64,000 nucleotides of DNA from an uncultured Aquimarina sp. (GCF_947496855.1 NZ_CANMED010000005.1:186001-250000); one strand, 5' to 3'. Shown: positions 42,746 through 53,915, numbered from the stretch's first letter. The notes: a model not told the origin generated them from the sequence alone. Numbers and translations are program-made.

Positions 42746-44206
42746 ATGATGACAACAAATACTTCATGTAATGTTGCTTCACTAAATGTCTATTCTCCAA
42801 CTAATACAAATCCCTGGAATAGACAAAAGATTAATCATTTGTATAGAAGACTTGGTTTTGGTGCTACTCCTGAGATGGTGGACATTGCTCTTAATCAAAA
42901 CCCTTCAAATTTAATTGATAGTCTTATTGATGAAGCTTTAAATCTAAACCCAACTCCAGCACCAGAATGGGGTTATTGGGTAAAAGATGACTTTGATGCC
43001 ACACCAGAAAATCCTTTTTCATATAGAAGGGATTGGAAAAACCAAATGGTAACAGATATGTTTCAAAATAATCTCCGAGACCGTCTTACTTTATTTTGGA
43101 GTAATCATTTTGTAACAGAAGATAATACATATCAAAGTCCTGCTTATATGTTTCAATATTATAATCTTCTACAATTTCATTCTTTAGGTAATTTTAAAGA
43201 CTTTACTACAGATATTGGTCTTTCTTCTGCTATGTTGATTTACTTAAATGGTTATGAAAACACAAAAAATAGACCTAATGAAAATTACGGAAGAGAGCTT
43301 TATGAGCTCTTTACTTTAGGTGTAGATAATGGATACACACAAAATGATATTGTCGAAACTGCCAGAGCACTAACCGGTTGGAATAAAAGAGAGCAACGTT
43401 GGGGAGCTATTACTTTAGACAATGACAAGTTTGATAATGAAAGTAAAATAATTTTTGACCAAGAAGGTAACTGGGATTATAACGACGTTATCCGTATTTT
43501 GTTTGAGCAAAGACCGACACAAATTGCAAAATTCATTTGTGGTAAATTCTATCGCTATTTTATTAGTCCTTCTACAAACCAAGATATTGTTGATCAACTT
43601 GCACAGACATTTTTGGATAATAACTTCGAAATCGCACCGGTATTAAGACAATTATTCAAAAGTGAGCATTTTTTCGACGAAAAGAGTCAAGGCGTGCTTA
43701 TTAAAAGTCCTACCGATATACAAGTCAATTTCTTTAAAGATTTAAATTTCGAATTACCAGCAGATTTTGAATTTAATAACAAAATACGAGGTGGGTGTCA
43801 GGAATTAGGGCAAGAATTACTAAAGCCCGCAGATGTTGCCGGTTGGCAAGGAGATAAAGATTGGATTGATTCTAGTACCTTAACTACAAGATGGGACAGG
43901 ATTGGCTGGTACTTATGGAGATCGTGGCGACATAATGAAGAACAGTTTAGAACACTTGCAATAAGTATTATGGGCAGTAACTCTAATGATGTGGAGCTTG
44001 TATCAAAATCAATTTTAGATAATTTCCTTTCTAAGGAGTTACTAAGTGCCACAGAATATAGCCAAGGATTAGTGATTTTTAAAGATCAGGTTCCTGAAAA
44101 CTATTTTGAAGATGGTACTTGGAGTCTCGATTGGGATACCGCTCCTAGACAAGTCTACAGGCTTTTAGAATTTCTTATAACGATTCCCGAATTCCAACTT
44201 AAATAG
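42746..44206 (+). CDS. DUF1800 family protein, copy 2
   Basis: The 486-residue paralogue of the 39169 gene shares long blocks (HLYRRLGFGAT, DRLTLFWSNHFVTEDN, NYGRELYELFTLGVDNGY, APVLRQLFKSEHFFDE). It is about 28 residues shorter, mainly in the middle and near the C-terminus. No signal peptide is seen. It is followed 7 nt later by the second DUF1501 gene, so the whole pair was duplicated and then diverged. Confidence 0.92.
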   Translation: MMTTNTSCNVASLNVYSPTNTNPWNRQKINHLYRRLGFGATPEMVDIALNQNPSNLIDSLIDEALNLNPTPAPEWGYWVKDDFDATPENPFSYRRDWKNQMVTDMFQNNLRDRLTLFWSNHFVTEDNTYQSPAYMFQYYNLLQFHSLGNFKDFTTDIGLSSAMLIYLNGYENTKNRPNENYGRELYELFTLGVDNGYTQNDIVETARALTGWNKREQRWGAITLDNDKFDNESKIIFDQEGNWDYNDVIRILFEQRPTQIAKFICGKFYRYFISPSTNQDIVDQLAQTFLDNNFEIAPVLRQLFKSEHFFDEKSQGVLIKSPTDIQVNFFKDLNFELPADFEFNNKIRGGCQELGQELLKPADVAGWQGDKDWIDSSTLTTRWDRIGWYLWRSWRHNEEQFRTLAISIMGSNSNDVELVSKSILDNFLSKELLSATEYSQGLVIFKDQVPENYFEDGTWSLDWDTAPRQVYRLLEFLITIPEFQLK

Positions 44207-44213
44207 AAAAATC

Positions 44214-45827
44214 ATGTGCGATACTCATTATAAAAACTTCACTCCTAAACCTGATAGTTGTAATAATCAGGAACATAAAAAATGGAACAGACGCTCATTT
44301 CTACAAGCTTTAGGTATTGTGGGAGGAGGAACTGTAGCATTAGCTAACACAGCATTATCCGTATCAAAACCCTCGCCTCTATCGGCTGCTCTTAACGAAT
44401 CTGAAACAGATAGAGTGCTTATTATTATTAGACTTAAAGGAGGTAATGACGGATTAAATACTGTAATCCCAATTAACCAATATGATACTTATGCTAATGC
44501 TCGCCCGAATATAAGAATACGAGAAAATCAGCTATTCAATCTTAATGATGATTATGGCATGCCTAATTATGCTACTAAATTTGAGCAATTATGGGGTGAT
44601 GGCAAGATGAAAATAGTTCATGGTGTTGGATACGAGGAAAGTGCACTATCGCATTTTACAGGTTCTGATATTTGGGCAACTTCTGATGTTACAGATCAAG
44701 AAAGTACTGGATGGATGGGAAGATATTTTGAAAATCTATACCCTGACTACTTATTAAACCCTCCAGAACGTCCGGCAGCGATCCAAATAGGAAGCAGTGG
44801 TAATCTTATATTTAATGGAGACCAAAATAATTTTGCTTTTTCTGTAGCTGATCCTAAAAAACTCTATGAAATTGCTCAAAATGGATCTCTCTATGACCTT
44901 AACAATCTTCCTGATTGTACACACGGAGAAAAGGTAGGGTATCTAAAAGGTGTCGCTAATACTACATTTACGTATGCAGGTGTAATCAATGATGCTTATG
45001 AAAGTACATCCGACTTTGGAAACTATCCTGATAATTCATTGTCACAACAATTGAGTGTGGTTTCTCGATTAATAAAAGGCAACTTAGGGACTAAAGTATA
45101 TTTTGTTACTTTAGGCGGTTTTGATACTCATAATGACCAGATAAATAGACAGGAACAGCTTCTAACTCAACTATCAGAAACAATGTCTCATTTTTATGAT
45201 GATCTTAAAGATGCAGGATGGGATGATAAAGTTGTAGCTATGACTATTTCAGAATTTGGCAGAAGGGTAAAAGAAAATGGATCTCGTGGAACGGATCACG
45301 GTACTGCTGCACCTATGATGCTTTTTGGAACTGGATTAGATGGTAATGGTTTTATAGGAGAGCATCCTGATTTATCTAACTTGAATAGAAATGGAAACCT
45401 ATACAACACTAACGATTTTAGGCAAGTCTATGCTTCGATAATGAAAGAATGGTTATGTATAGACGGCAATCTTGTAGATCAAGTTCTTCTAGATCAAGAA
45501 TATAATTCTCTCGACTTAGGATTTAATTGTAGTAGTCTTGGTACAGATGAAGAAATCACTGATTTTCAAAAATTTAGTCACACAGTCACTTATACTGGTA
45601 GTCAATCTTTTATTCATTTAAGCAATACCCAAGTAGGGCACGTAAATATTGACCTATATAGTATTACTGGACAAAAAATAGCTACTCTAAAAAATGAAAT
45701 CCTCTTAGAGGGAGAACATGTTATTAATGTAAAAGAAGCAGCTAACACTAGATTGTCTGAAGGGTTTTATGCGTATAGGATAACAAAAGGCAAGCAACAA
45801 TATAGCAAGCCAGTAATGATTTTATAA
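44214..45827 (+). CDS. DUF1501 family protein with Tat motif and T9SS-like C-terminus, copy 2
   Basis: The 537-residue paralogue of the 40720 gene has the twin-arginine motif at Arg26-Arg27 (WNRRSFLQALGIVGGG), core blocks RLKGGNDGLNT, VTLGGFDTHNDQ and SEFGRRVKENGSRGTDHG, and a C-terminal T9SS-like domain (IDLYSITGQKIATL, ending PVMIL). Its export is inferred to be Tat followed by T9SS. It is closed by a terminator at 45855-45886. Confidence 0.92.
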   Translation: MCDTHYKNFTPKPDSCNNQEHKKWNRRSFLQALGIVGGGTVALANTALSVSKPSPLSAALNESETDRVLIIIRLKGGNDGLNTVIPINQYDTYANARPNIRIRENQLFNLNDDYGMPNYATKFEQLWGDGKMKIVHGVGYEESALSHFTGSDIWATSDVTDQESTGWMGRYFENLYPDYLLNPPERPAAIQIGSSGNLIFNGDQNNFAFSVADPKKLYEIAQNGSLYDLNNLPDCTHGEKVGYLKGVANTTFTYAGVINDAYESTSDFGNYPDNSLSQQLSVVSRLIKGNLGTKVYFVTLGGFDTHNDQINRQEQLLTQLSETMSHFYDDLKDAGWDDKVVAMTISEFGRRVKENGSRGTDHGTAAPMMLFGTGLDGNGFIGEHPDLSNLNRNGNLYNTNDFRQVYASIMKEWLCIDGNLVDQVLLDQEYNSLDLGFNCSSLGTDEEITDFQKFSHTVTYTGSQSFIHLSNTQVGHVNIDLYSITGQKIATLKNEILLEGEHVINVKEAANTRLSEGFYAYRITKGKQQYSKPVMIL

Positions 45828-45854
45828 CTGGATTCAATATCCTCTTTTTATGTT

Positions 45855-45886
45855 AAACAGTATCGGATTAATTTCTGATACTGTTT
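45855..45886 (+). terminator. Intrinsic terminator after second DUF1800/DUF1501 pair
   Basis: AAACAGTATC and GATACTGTTT form a 10-bp stem with a 12-nt loop, followed by TTTT. Confidence 0.82.
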
Positions 45887-45990
45887 TTTTATTCTATGCG
45901 TAAAAGATCCTATAATACCTTTAGCAATTGCACATTATTTAAGTTTTACATTAATTAAATAAAGCCTCCTTATTTTATCTCCGTGTTTAG

Positions 45991-45998
45991 TACCTTTG
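45991..45998 (+). promoter_or_regulatory. -7 promoter box for metG
   Basis: TACCTTTG matches TAnnTTTG exactly and lies 21 nt before the ATG at 46020. It also shows that the frame start at 45996, inside the box, is not the true start. Confidence 0.6.
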
Positions 45999-46019
45999 TC
46001 GCTTATTTTTACAAGCATT

Positions 46020-48086
46020 ATGAGCGCACCAAAGAGATATACAATTACATCAGCCTTACCATATACAAACGGACCTATTCATATTGGACATTTAGCAGGA
46101 GTTTACGTACCCGCAGATATCTATTCCAGATACCTTAGAATCACTGGAAACGATGTAGCGTTTATTTGTGGTAGTGATGAGCACGGTGCAGCCATCCCAA
46201 TGCGTGCAAAAAAAGAAGGAGTTTCTCCTCAAGTAATTATAGATAAGTATCACGCAATTATCAAAAAATCTTTTGAAGACTTCGGAATTACGTTTGACAA
46301 TTACTCCAGAACCTCTGCCCCTATTCATCACGAAACAGCTTCAGAATTTTTTAAGAAATTATATGAAGATGGTAAATTTATCGAAGAAACTTCAGAACAA
46401 TTATATGATCCTGAAGCAAATCAGTTTCTTGCAGATAGATTTGTAACTGGTACCTGTCCAAAATGTGGAAATGAGGAAGCATATGGAGATCAGTGTGAAA
46501 ATTGTGGTAGTTCTTTAAATGCAACAGACTTAATAAATCCTAAATCAACTATCTCTGGGGCAAAACCAACTTTAAAACAGACCAAACATTGGTTTTTACC
46601 ACTAGATCAATATGAAGATTTTCTAAGAGAATGGGTATTAGTTGGTCATAAAAAAGATTGGAAAACCAATGTATATGGTCAGATTAAATCTTGGGTAGAT
46701 GATGGACTAAGACCAAGAGCAGTAACCCGTGATTTAGATTGGGGAATCCCTGTTCCTGTAGAGGGTGCAGAAGGAAAAGTACTCTATGTATGGTTTGATG
46801 CACCGATTGGATATATATCTTCTACTAAAGAATGGGCTGCCAGAGAAGGAAAAGATTGGGAACCTTATTGGAAAGATAAAGATACCAAGCTTGTACATTT
46901 TATAGGTAAAGATAATATCGTATTTCACTGTATCATTTTTCCCAGTATGCTGAAAGCTGAAGGAAGTTATATTTTACCAGAAAACGTTCCTGCTAATGAA
47001 TTCTTAAATCTAGAAGGAAATAAACTTTCTACTTCTAAAAACTGGGCTGTTTGGTTACATGAATATTTAGAAGATTTTCCAGACAAACAAGATGTATTGA
47101 GATATGCATTAACGGCAAATGCTCCAGAAACGAAGGATAATGATTTTACCTGGAAGGATTTTCAAGATAGAAACAATAATGAACTAGTAGGTAATTTCGG
47201 TAATTTCATCAACCGCATTGTTGTACTAACTAACAAATATTATAATGGTGTAGTTCCTACTCCAAATGAATTTTCTGAAGTTGATTTACAAACATTGACT
47301 GAATTAAGAGCATATCCAAATGTCATTAGTAGCTCTATAGAAAGATATCGTTTTAGAGAAGGTTCTCAGGAATTGCTAAACGTTTCAAGGTTGGGTAATA
47401 AATACCTAGCAGACGAAGAACCTTGGAAGCTTATTAAAACAGATCCAGAACGTGTAAAAACTATTATGTATGTTGGTTTGCAAGTTGCGGCGGCTTTAGC
47501 CACCTTATCAGAACCGTTTTTACCATTTACATCTCAGAAATTAAAGAATATTCTAGCTGTTAATTCCGACGACTTAAAAACAAATTGGAACGAAATTGCA
47601 ACCAAAGAAATGTTACTTCCAGCAGGTCATATAATAGAAAAAGCAGAATTATTATTCTCTAAAATCGAAAATGCCGATATCCAAAAGCAACTGGACAAGC
47701 TAGAAGCTACAAAAAAAGCAAACGAAGCTGAAAACAAAACTATAGAACCACAAAAAGACACAGCAACTTTTGAGGATTTCACTAAAATGGATCTAAGAGT
47801 TGGAACCATCATAGAAGCAGAAAAAATGCCAAAAGCTAAAAAACTGCTAGTTCTTAAAGTCGATACAGGAATTAATACTAGAACGATCGTTTCAGGTATT
47901 GCAGAACACTTTAAACCAGAAGATCTTATCGGTAAAAAGGTTACAGTATTAGTAAATCTTGCTCCCAGAAAACTAAGAGGTGTGGAAAGCGAAGGAATGA
48001 TTCTTATGACGGAAACTCCAAATGGAAAGTTAGTATTCCTAAATCCAGATGAGGATGGAGTGAATCCAGGAGCCCTGATTAGTTGA
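46020..48086 (+). CDS. metG: Methionyl-tRNA synthetase with C-terminal tRNA-binding domain
   Basis: From ATG 46020 the protein is 688 residues. The class I HIGH motif is HIGH (residues 21-24), the zinc knuckles are [18 protein letters not shown], and the KMSKS loop is KLSTSK (335-340). The anticodon-binding helical domain follows, then a lysine-rich linker (about 545-580) and a C-terminal EMAP/Trbp111-like tRNA-binding domain ([15 protein letters not shown] onwards). It charges tRNA-Met and initiator tRNA. The start is fixed by the promoter box, which overlaps the earlier in-frame ATG at 45996. Confidence 0.98.
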   Translation: MSAPKRYTITSALPYTNGPIHIGHLAGVYVPADIYSRYLRITGNDVAFICGSDEHGAAIPMRAKKEGVSPQVIIDKYHAIIKKSFEDFGITFDNYSRTSAPIHHETASEFFKKLYEDGKFIEETSEQLYDPEANQFLADRFVTGTCPKCGNEEAYGDQCENCGSSLNATDLINPKSTISGAKPTLKQTKHWFLPLDQYEDFLREWVLVGHKKDWKTNVYGQIKSWVDDGLRPRAVTRDLDWGIPVPVEGAEGKVLYVWFDAPIGYISSTKEWAAREGKDWEPYWKDKDTKLVHFIGKDNIVFHCIIFPSMLKAEGSYILPENVPANEFLNLEGNKLSTSKNWAVWLHEYLEDFPDKQDVLRYALTANAPETKDNDFTWKDFQDRNNNELVGNFGNFINRIVVLTNKYYNGVVPTPNEFSEVDLQTLTELRAYPNVISSSIERYRFREGSQELLNVSRLGNKYLADEEPWKLIKTDPERVKTIMYVGLQVAAALATLSEPFLPFTSQKLKNILAVNSDDLKTNWNEIATKEMLLPAGHIIEKAELLFSKIENADIQKQLDKLEATKKANEAENKTIEPQKDTATFEDFTKMDLRVGTIIEAEKMPKAKKLLVLKVDTGINTRTIVSGIAEHFKPEDLIGKKVTVLVNLAPRKLRGVESEGMILMTETPNGKLVFLNPDEDGVNPGALIS

Positions 48087-48192
48087 TTTTTTAAAATTAT
48101 TGTTTTTGAAAGTAACATTTTGACTCTTTAAGGCACTTACTATATAGAGCACGTCAGTATCAATTCGATAAATGACACGATAAATTGAAATT

Positions 48193-49686
48193 ATGCTACA
48201 AAAAAGCCTTTTATTTCTAATACTACTAGTATTTGTAAATATCAATAGTCAAACTAGTACTTCATTAGCAATTCTGGAAAGTCCAGAATACAGTGATCAA
48301 TATAAAAGTAAAAATATTTTATCTATACATACCACAAAATCTGGATACACTGGTATTATAAGAGAGAGCAAGAAACACTTTCTATTCGATATTTTTGATA
48401 AAGATTTGAAAAAGGTATTTTTTCAAATTATAGAAAAAGAGAAAAGAGAAGATTTTGCAGGTGAGCTTTTTCATGGAGATGAGATTAAATTCTTTACTGT
48501 GTATTCTCCAAAAAAAACAGAGCGAATTTTGTATTGTCATACCATAAATCTAAAAGAAAAAACATATAAAAAAGTTTCATTATTTGAAAAAACAGTGACT
48601 AAAAAACATAATTTGTTTTCTGGCCGAAAAAGACATCACGTTAATTTTACAGTTTCTGAAAACGGTGACTATTTTGCATTAGCGGCTGATAATATTAAAA
48701 AAAGCCTGAACTCTCATACCATTTATGTATATAATTCAAAAAACTTAGAACTTCTTTTCAAAAAAGAATATGGAAAAAATGGTGAACGCTACTTTGAACA
48801 TAATGATATTTCTATAGACAATAATGGAATCGTATATACTTTAGGAAAGGTTTTTGCGCAAAATGTATCCATACAAACCTTTAATGAAAAACCAAATTAT
48901 ACTTTTTCCTTAAATAAGATTACCAAAGACAGCATCAGTAACTTAAATATTAACGGAACAGATAAACATATTGAATCCTTGTCGATTTCTGGTAAAAATG
49001 ATCAATTACACCTTATAGGTTTCTATTCTGATAAAAATGTTGGTAGAATAAAAGGTGGATATAATTTCATTATTGATCCTGATCAACTCTCTATTGTTGA
49101 CACAAAAATGCACGAACTACCGATAGAAGTGTATGAAAACTTATATGGATATAGAAAAGCCGAAAAGAAAAAAAACAAAGAACTTACTAGATTTAATATT
49201 GACTATGTGATAGAGGATGATGCTGGTAATACTTTCTTACTTGCTGAGGAATTTTTTATAACTACCAACTATGTTAATACTGGAAATATGGGTGGACATT
49301 GGCAGACGGTATATCATTATAATGACGTAATTATTCTAAAATATAATGTTTCTGGAAAATTAGATTGGGCGAGCAGTATTTTTAAAAGAGCCCATACCCA
49401 TTCCTATAATGCTTTTATAAAAGGAGATGAGCTACACGTAATTCTAAATTCTGGTGAAAACTTAAAAGAAAAAAAAGATGGAAGAATAAAAGCTTCTAAA
49501 GGTTTCTTTGAGTCTACAGCTTTATATGATTTTGAATATTCAAAAGAAGGAGAAGTATCCTATAATAAAATTCAAAATAATCGAGCTAATACACTTTATC
49601 TTCCAAATCATGGAACATTCGAAAATGAAACATTTATTATGATGAGTTCTGGAAAAAGAAAAAAACAATTCATGATTTTAAAATAA
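48193..49686 (+). CDS. Secreted protein of unknown function
   Basis: The 497-residue protein has a signal peptide (LFLILLVFVNINSQ) and no membrane segments after it. The mature part is rich in Lys, Asn, Ile and Tyr with beta-strand-like segments resembling a propeller (GKLDWASSIFKRAHTHSYNAF, DDAGNTFLLAEE). I do not recognise a named family. It follows metG by 106 nt and is convergent with an MFS gene. Like the gene at 51240 it is about 500 residues and secreted, but I see no clear sequence similarity between them. Confidence 0.7.
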   Translation: MLQKSLLFLILLVFVNINSQTSTSLAILESPEYSDQYKSKNILSIHTTKSGYTGIIRESKKHFLFDIFDKDLKKVFFQIIEKEKREDFAGELFHGDEIKFFTVYSPKKTERILYCHTINLKEKTYKKVSLFEKTVTKKHNLFSGRKRHHVNFTVSENGDYFALAADNIKKSLNSHTIYVYNSKNLELLFKKEYGKNGERYFEHNDISIDNNGIVYTLGKVFAQNVSIQTFNEKPNYTFSLNKITKDSISNLNINGTDKHIESLSISGKNDQLHLIGFYSDKNVGRIKGGYNFIIDPDQLSIVDTKMHELPIEVYENLYGYRKAEKKKNKELTRFNIDYVIEDDAGNTFLLAEEFFITTNYVNTGNMGGHWQTVYHYNDVIILKYNVSGKLDWASSIFKRAHTHSYNAFIKGDELHVILNSGENLKEKKDGRIKASKGFFESTALYDFEYSKEGEVSYNKIQNNRANTLYLPNHGTFENETFIMMSSGKRKKQFMILK

Positions 49687-49785
49687 CCTCCGTTTGATGT
49701 AAATTTTAATACTTTTTATAACTAATTGATATACTAAAGAAAGATTATTAAGAAAATTGTGTGATCAGTTGATATTAAGATAATA

Positions 49786-51048
49786 TTAGTTATTTACGTT
49801 TTCGTCTATATCTTTTCTAAGGTCCAATTTCCTAAAGGCTGGAGAAATAATAGATGTAAAAATTACTGTAATTAATGTCATACTGCCACCAAATACAACC
49901 GCAGTTACTACACCCATATATTTAGCAGTAATGCCGCTTTCAAAGGCACCTAACTCGTTTGAAGACCCTACAAACATAGAATTCACAGAAGAAACTCTCC
50001 CTCTCATATGATCGGGAGTTTTGAGCTGTAATATCGTTTGCCTTATCACCATTGATATTCCATCTGTAATTCCACTAAAAAATAAAGCGATTACAGAAAT
50101 CCAAAAAGTAGAAGATATTCCAAAAATTATAATACTTACTCCAAACCCAAAAACGGCTAACAATAACTTGATTCCTGCATTTTTATTAATTGGAAAATAA
50201 GCGGTTGTGAACATAATTATAAAAGCTCCTACAGCTGGAGCAGCTCTTAAAACACCAAAACCTTGAGGTCCAACTTTGAGAATATCCTGAGCAAAAACAG
50301 GTAGTAATGCAATCGCTCCTCCAAAGAGAACAGCAATCATATCTAAAGTAAGAGCTCCTAAAACAGCTTTGGTCTTAAAAACGAATCTTAATCCCTCTTT
50401 TAAACTTTCAAATATAGGTTCCCCTATATTGGGGTTCATTATTGGTTTTTTAGGGATTTTAAATAAACAAACAAAAGCTAGTGTAGCCCAACCAATAATC
50501 ACTAACATCGACCAATGTACATCAATTAAACCAATAGTAAATCCTGCAAGTGCTGGTCCTGCCACAGCTGCTATTTGCCATGTCGAACTACTCCAAGTAG
50601 CGGCATTAGGATACACCTTTTTGGGAACCAATAATGCTAGAAGAGAAAATATAGTGGGACCTAAAAAAGCTCTTACAATACCGCCTAAAAAAACGAGAAA
50701 GTAAATTCCGTATAAAACAGTAGATTCAACCAAAGAATTCCTAATACTAGGTAATGTTAATAGAAACAAACCTAAACTAATTGCCAAAAACCCTAGAATA
50801 CATATAAACAATAAGCTTTTTTTCTCTTTTTGATCAACGATATGACCTGCAAACAAAGCCAAAGAAACGGCAGGAACTACTTCCATTAATCCAATAATAC
50901 CCAAAGAAAGAGGATCTTTCGTGAGGCTATACACTTCCCATTCAATTACTATAAACTGCATGGTCCAAGCCATTACCAGGGACAACCGTATTAATAAAAA
51001 AATAGTAAACTCTTTATATCGTAATGCTGAGTAAGGATCATTTTTCAT
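49786..51048 (-). CDS. MFS transporter, EntS-like exporter family
   Basis: The 420-residue integral membrane protein has about twelve hydrophobic helices. The N-terminal half shows the MFS motif A-like loop GHIVDQKEKKSLL between helices 2 and 3, and the block QLKTPDHMRGRVSSVNSMF, typical of the MFS_3 (enterobactin exporter EntS-like) group. Drug or siderophore efflux is the usual role, but no siderophore genes are adjacent, so the substrate is open. Confidence 0.88.
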   Translation of the reverse strand: MKNDPYSALRYKEFTIFLLIRLSLVMAWTMQFIVIEWEVYSLTKDPLSLGIIGLMEVVPAVSLALFAGHIVDQKEKKSLLFICILGFLAISLGLFLLTLPSIRNSLVESTVLYGIYFLVFLGGIVRAFLGPTIFSLLALLVPKKVYPNAATWSSSTWQIAAVAGPALAGFTIGLIDVHWSMLVIIGWATLAFVCLFKIPKKPIMNPNIGEPIFESLKEGLRFVFKTKAVLGALTLDMIAVLFGGAIALLPVFAQDILKVGPQGFGVLRAAPAVGAFIIMFTTAYFPINKNAGIKLLLAVFGFGVSIIIFGISSTFWISVIALFFSGITDGISMVIRQTILQLKTPDHMRGRVSSVNSMFVGSSNELGAFESGITAKYMGVVTAVVFGGSMTLITVIFTSIISPAFRKLDLRKDIDENVNN

Positions 51049-51239
51049 TAAAAGGTAATTAGTTTTTTAACAAAGATAGTATCTTCGTTTACATAATATA
51101 AAGATTGTTGTCTTATCTAAAATGCTAAAAATAATATATCGCCCTAGTACACAAACTTGTATTAAATAGTATATTTTTTGATAATTAGATGTGTGATATC
51201 ACCTAAACTATTAACACGTAAAGCAACTTATTAATAAAA

Positions 51240-52736
51240 ATGAAACGATATATAATACTCCTTAGCTTACTATTGATATACTTTTTATCCAGTGCACAAG
51301 AAAAAGTATTTGAATTAGAGGGTGGTTTTCTGAAATTCCAATCTAAAAAGGAATCTTATGCGTTACCAAATCAACTCACCGGTGATTTAATGCTTTTACT
51401 AGAAGAAGGTAGACAGTTTCACGCACATTTATTAGATAGTAACTATGCTAGTATATCTAAGATTACTACCAAAACAATTCCTTCTAAATACAGATATATC
51501 CTAGGATATAATGTAGATGGTAATATGTATTCTATTTTCTTCAGTGATAGTTGGAACACTAGATTTGGCGCACAAACTTTTAATTTTGAAACAAAAACTG
51601 CTACTAACACTTTCTTAGACTTTAAGATTAAAGGGGAGAAGTATGTAGAAAGCGTAGTTTACAATAATAAAATTCATCTAATCACAATTACAAAAAAATC
51701 TTCTGATCTAAATATCTACACTTTTGATAAACAATTTACACCTACTAAAAACATAATTTCTCTAAAAGAATTAGAATATCCAAAGGCTGGAAGCAGAAAT
51801 AACACTATAAACGCTTACGATTTGTTACTTTCGGATACAGGTGGAATGACACGCTCCGTTATAGATATTGAAAAAATAGAGGGCAGTAACCCAAATGTTA
51901 TCGAAACTACTTCAAAAGAAAACAAACTTTATCAGTTTAACAACCAACTGATATTTAGTTTTGATTATAGTAATAAGAAAACTCAATTGAGTTTTATTGA
52001 TTTAGAAACTTTTGAAGCTCTTATAAAATCTTATGACAAACCATCAGAAACCGAAGAAGGATATCGTAAAAGTAATTCTTATATTTTCGACAATAAGCTT
52101 TTTCAAATAGCTAGTTCTAATCAAAAAATGAAGTTTACTGTTTTAGATTTACGAATCGAAGAAATAATCAAAGAATATAAAGTAACGAAAGAAGATACCA
52201 TTCGATTTAAAAACTCACCTATCATTCAGGAAGGCGGAGGCATACTTCCTGGTTTTTCGGAAAATCGAGTTAGAGAAATGGAAAAAACATCTAAATATCT
52301 TAGAAAAATTTCTTCCTCTGATTTAGGAATATCGGTATACAAAGTTGATAACGAATATAATATTGTGCTTGGAGGTACTAAAGAAATTACTACTGGTAAT
52401 GGATATAGTGCAATGAATGGTTTTGGTGGTAGTTTTGTTGTAGGAAGTACTATTGGTAGTTCTACTGGTGCCTTGATAAGCTTTAATCCGACTTTCTATA
52501 ATTACAGCAGCTATACAACCACAAAATCTACCTATATCAACTGCCTGTTCGACAATAATTTTGATCATATACAAGGCGATATTAAGAAGAATGGCTATGA
52601 TAGATTATTTGAATTTGAAGACAATTTAAATATCAAAACAAAAGCTGTCAATATCTTTTTACATAAGGACAGATTACATTACGGTTTCTTTGATCCCAAG
52701 AAAAGAATCTATGAATTATATAGCTTCAAAGAATAA
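51240..52736 (+). CDS. Secreted protein of unknown function
   Basis: The 498-residue protein starts with a signal peptide (LLSLLLIYFLSSAQ). The mature part is beta-rich, with a Gly/Ser/Thr-rich stretch near residues 380-420 (GFGGSFVVGSTIGSSTG). No motif allows a functional call. It is 6 nt upstream of the histone-deacetylase-family gene, so the two are probably cotranscribed. Confidence 0.7.
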   Translation: MKRYIILLSLLLIYFLSSAQEKVFELEGGFLKFQSKKESYALPNQLTGDLMLLLEEGRQFHAHLLDSNYASISKITTKTIPSKYRYILGYNVDGNMYSIFFSDSWNTRFGAQTFNFETKTATNTFLDFKIKGEKYVESVVYNNKIHLITITKKSSDLNIYTFDKQFTPTKNIISLKELEYPKAGSRNNTINAYDLLLSDTGGMTRSVIDIEKIEGSNPNVIETTSKENKLYQFNNQLIFSFDYSNKKTQLSFIDLETFEALIKSYDKPSETEEGYRKSNSYIFDNKLFQIASSNQKMKFTVLDLRIEEIIKEYKVTKEDTIRFKNSPIIQEGGGILPGFSENRVREMEKTSKYLRKISSSDLGISVYKVDNEYNIVLGGTKEITTGNGYSAMNGFGGSFVVGSTIGSSTGALISFNPTFYNYSSYTTTKSTYINCLFDNNFDHIQGDIKKNGYDRLFEFEDNLNIKTKAVNIFLHKDRLHYGFFDPKKRIYELYSFKE

Positions 52737-52742
52737 TTCCTT

Positions 52743-53645
52743 ATGCTTAAGATAGCATACCATCCTATATACAAACACCCATTACCAGAAAGACATCGTT
52801 TTCCGATGATTAAATATGAATTATTACCTAAACAATTACTTCACGAAGGTACTTGCATAGAAGAAAACTTTTTTAAGCCCCAAATACCCGATTCTCAACC
52901 TATTTTAGCTGTTCACACCCAAGAATACTATAAAGAGCTCACACAGCTTACTTTAGATCCAAAAGCGATACGCAAAATTGGATTTCCATTATCTCAAGAA
53001 CTCGTAGATCGTGAGGTAATCATTGCCGATGGTACCATTAAAGCCTCAGAATATGCAATAAACCATGGAATCTCTATGAATATAGCAGGTGGAACTCATC
53101 ACGCCTATACAGATCGTGGTGAGGCTTTTTGCTTATTAAATGACCAGGCGATTGGAGCAAGACATTTATTGCAAAAGCACTTGGCGAAAAAAGTTTTAAT
53201 CGTGGATTTGGATGTACATCAGGGTAACGGAACTGCGGAGATATTTGAAAATGACACTGATGTGTACACATTCTCGATGCACGGAGCCAGTAATTATCCT
53301 TTTAAGAAGGAACAATCTGACTTAGATATCCCTCTTGGTAATGGAACTGAAGATTCGGATTATTTAAAAATATTGAAAGAAACTCTTCCTACCCTTATCG
53401 AAAACCAAAAACCAGATTTTATTTATTATCTCTGTGGTGTAGACATTTTAGCTTCAGATAAGCTAGGTAAACTAGGTTGTACTATTGATGGCTGTAAAGA
53501 AAGAGATCGCTTTGTTCTGCAAACCTGCAAAGATCTCTCGATCCCAGTAATGTGCTCTATGGGTGGCGGATATTCTCCAGATATTAAAACTATTCTTGAA
53601 GCACACGCTAATACCTTTAGATTAGCTCAAGAAATCTATTTTTAA
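52743..53645 (+). CDS. Histone deacetylase family (acetoin utilisation-like) hydrolase
   Basis: The 300-residue protein has the zinc-dependent deacetylase fold. Conserved blocks are GGTHHAYTDRGEAFCLLND (active-site His pair), DLDVHQGNGTA (zinc-binding Asp and His) and MGGGYS near the C-terminus. Bacterial members remove acetyl groups from small molecules, polyamines or proteins; the substrate is unknown. It follows the secreted protein gene by 6 nt. Confidence 0.93.
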   Translation: MLKIAYHPIYKHPLPERHRFPMIKYELLPKQLLHEGTCIEENFFKPQIPDSQPILAVHTQEYYKELTQLTLDPKAIRKIGFPLSQELVDREVIIADGTIKASEYAINHGISMNIAGGTHHAYTDRGEAFCLLNDQAIGARHLLQKHLAKKVLIVDLDVHQGNGTAEIFENDTDVYTFSMHGASNYPFKKEQSDLDIPLGNGTEDSDYLKILKETLPTLIENQKPDFIYYLCGVDILASDKLGKLGCTIDGCKERDRFVLQTCKDLSIPVMCSMGGGYSPDIKTILEAHANTFRLAQEIYF

Positions 53646-53915
53646 TAAAGTTAAAATGTACAATAGGTAAAAATTGTAAGTTTTATACTATATGTTTCTG
53701 TAATACCAAACTTACAATTAAAAAAACCCAATAATTCCATTTAATAAATTCGCAAACAACATGAAGTTTATGTGCATAAAATTCTTAAAATCAATACTAT
53801 TAAAAGTTTTTTAATAAAAATTATATTTATCAAAAATAGAATCAATAATGAAATACTAAAAGTTTTTACGCAATCGTTATAGCAGTTATACAAATCATAA
53901 CTAAGCTTAACTAAA

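Noticed and set aside
48193..52736. The 497- and 498-residue secreted proteins as a tandem duplication
   Set aside because: Equal length is the only resemblance; no shared blocks were found by eye.
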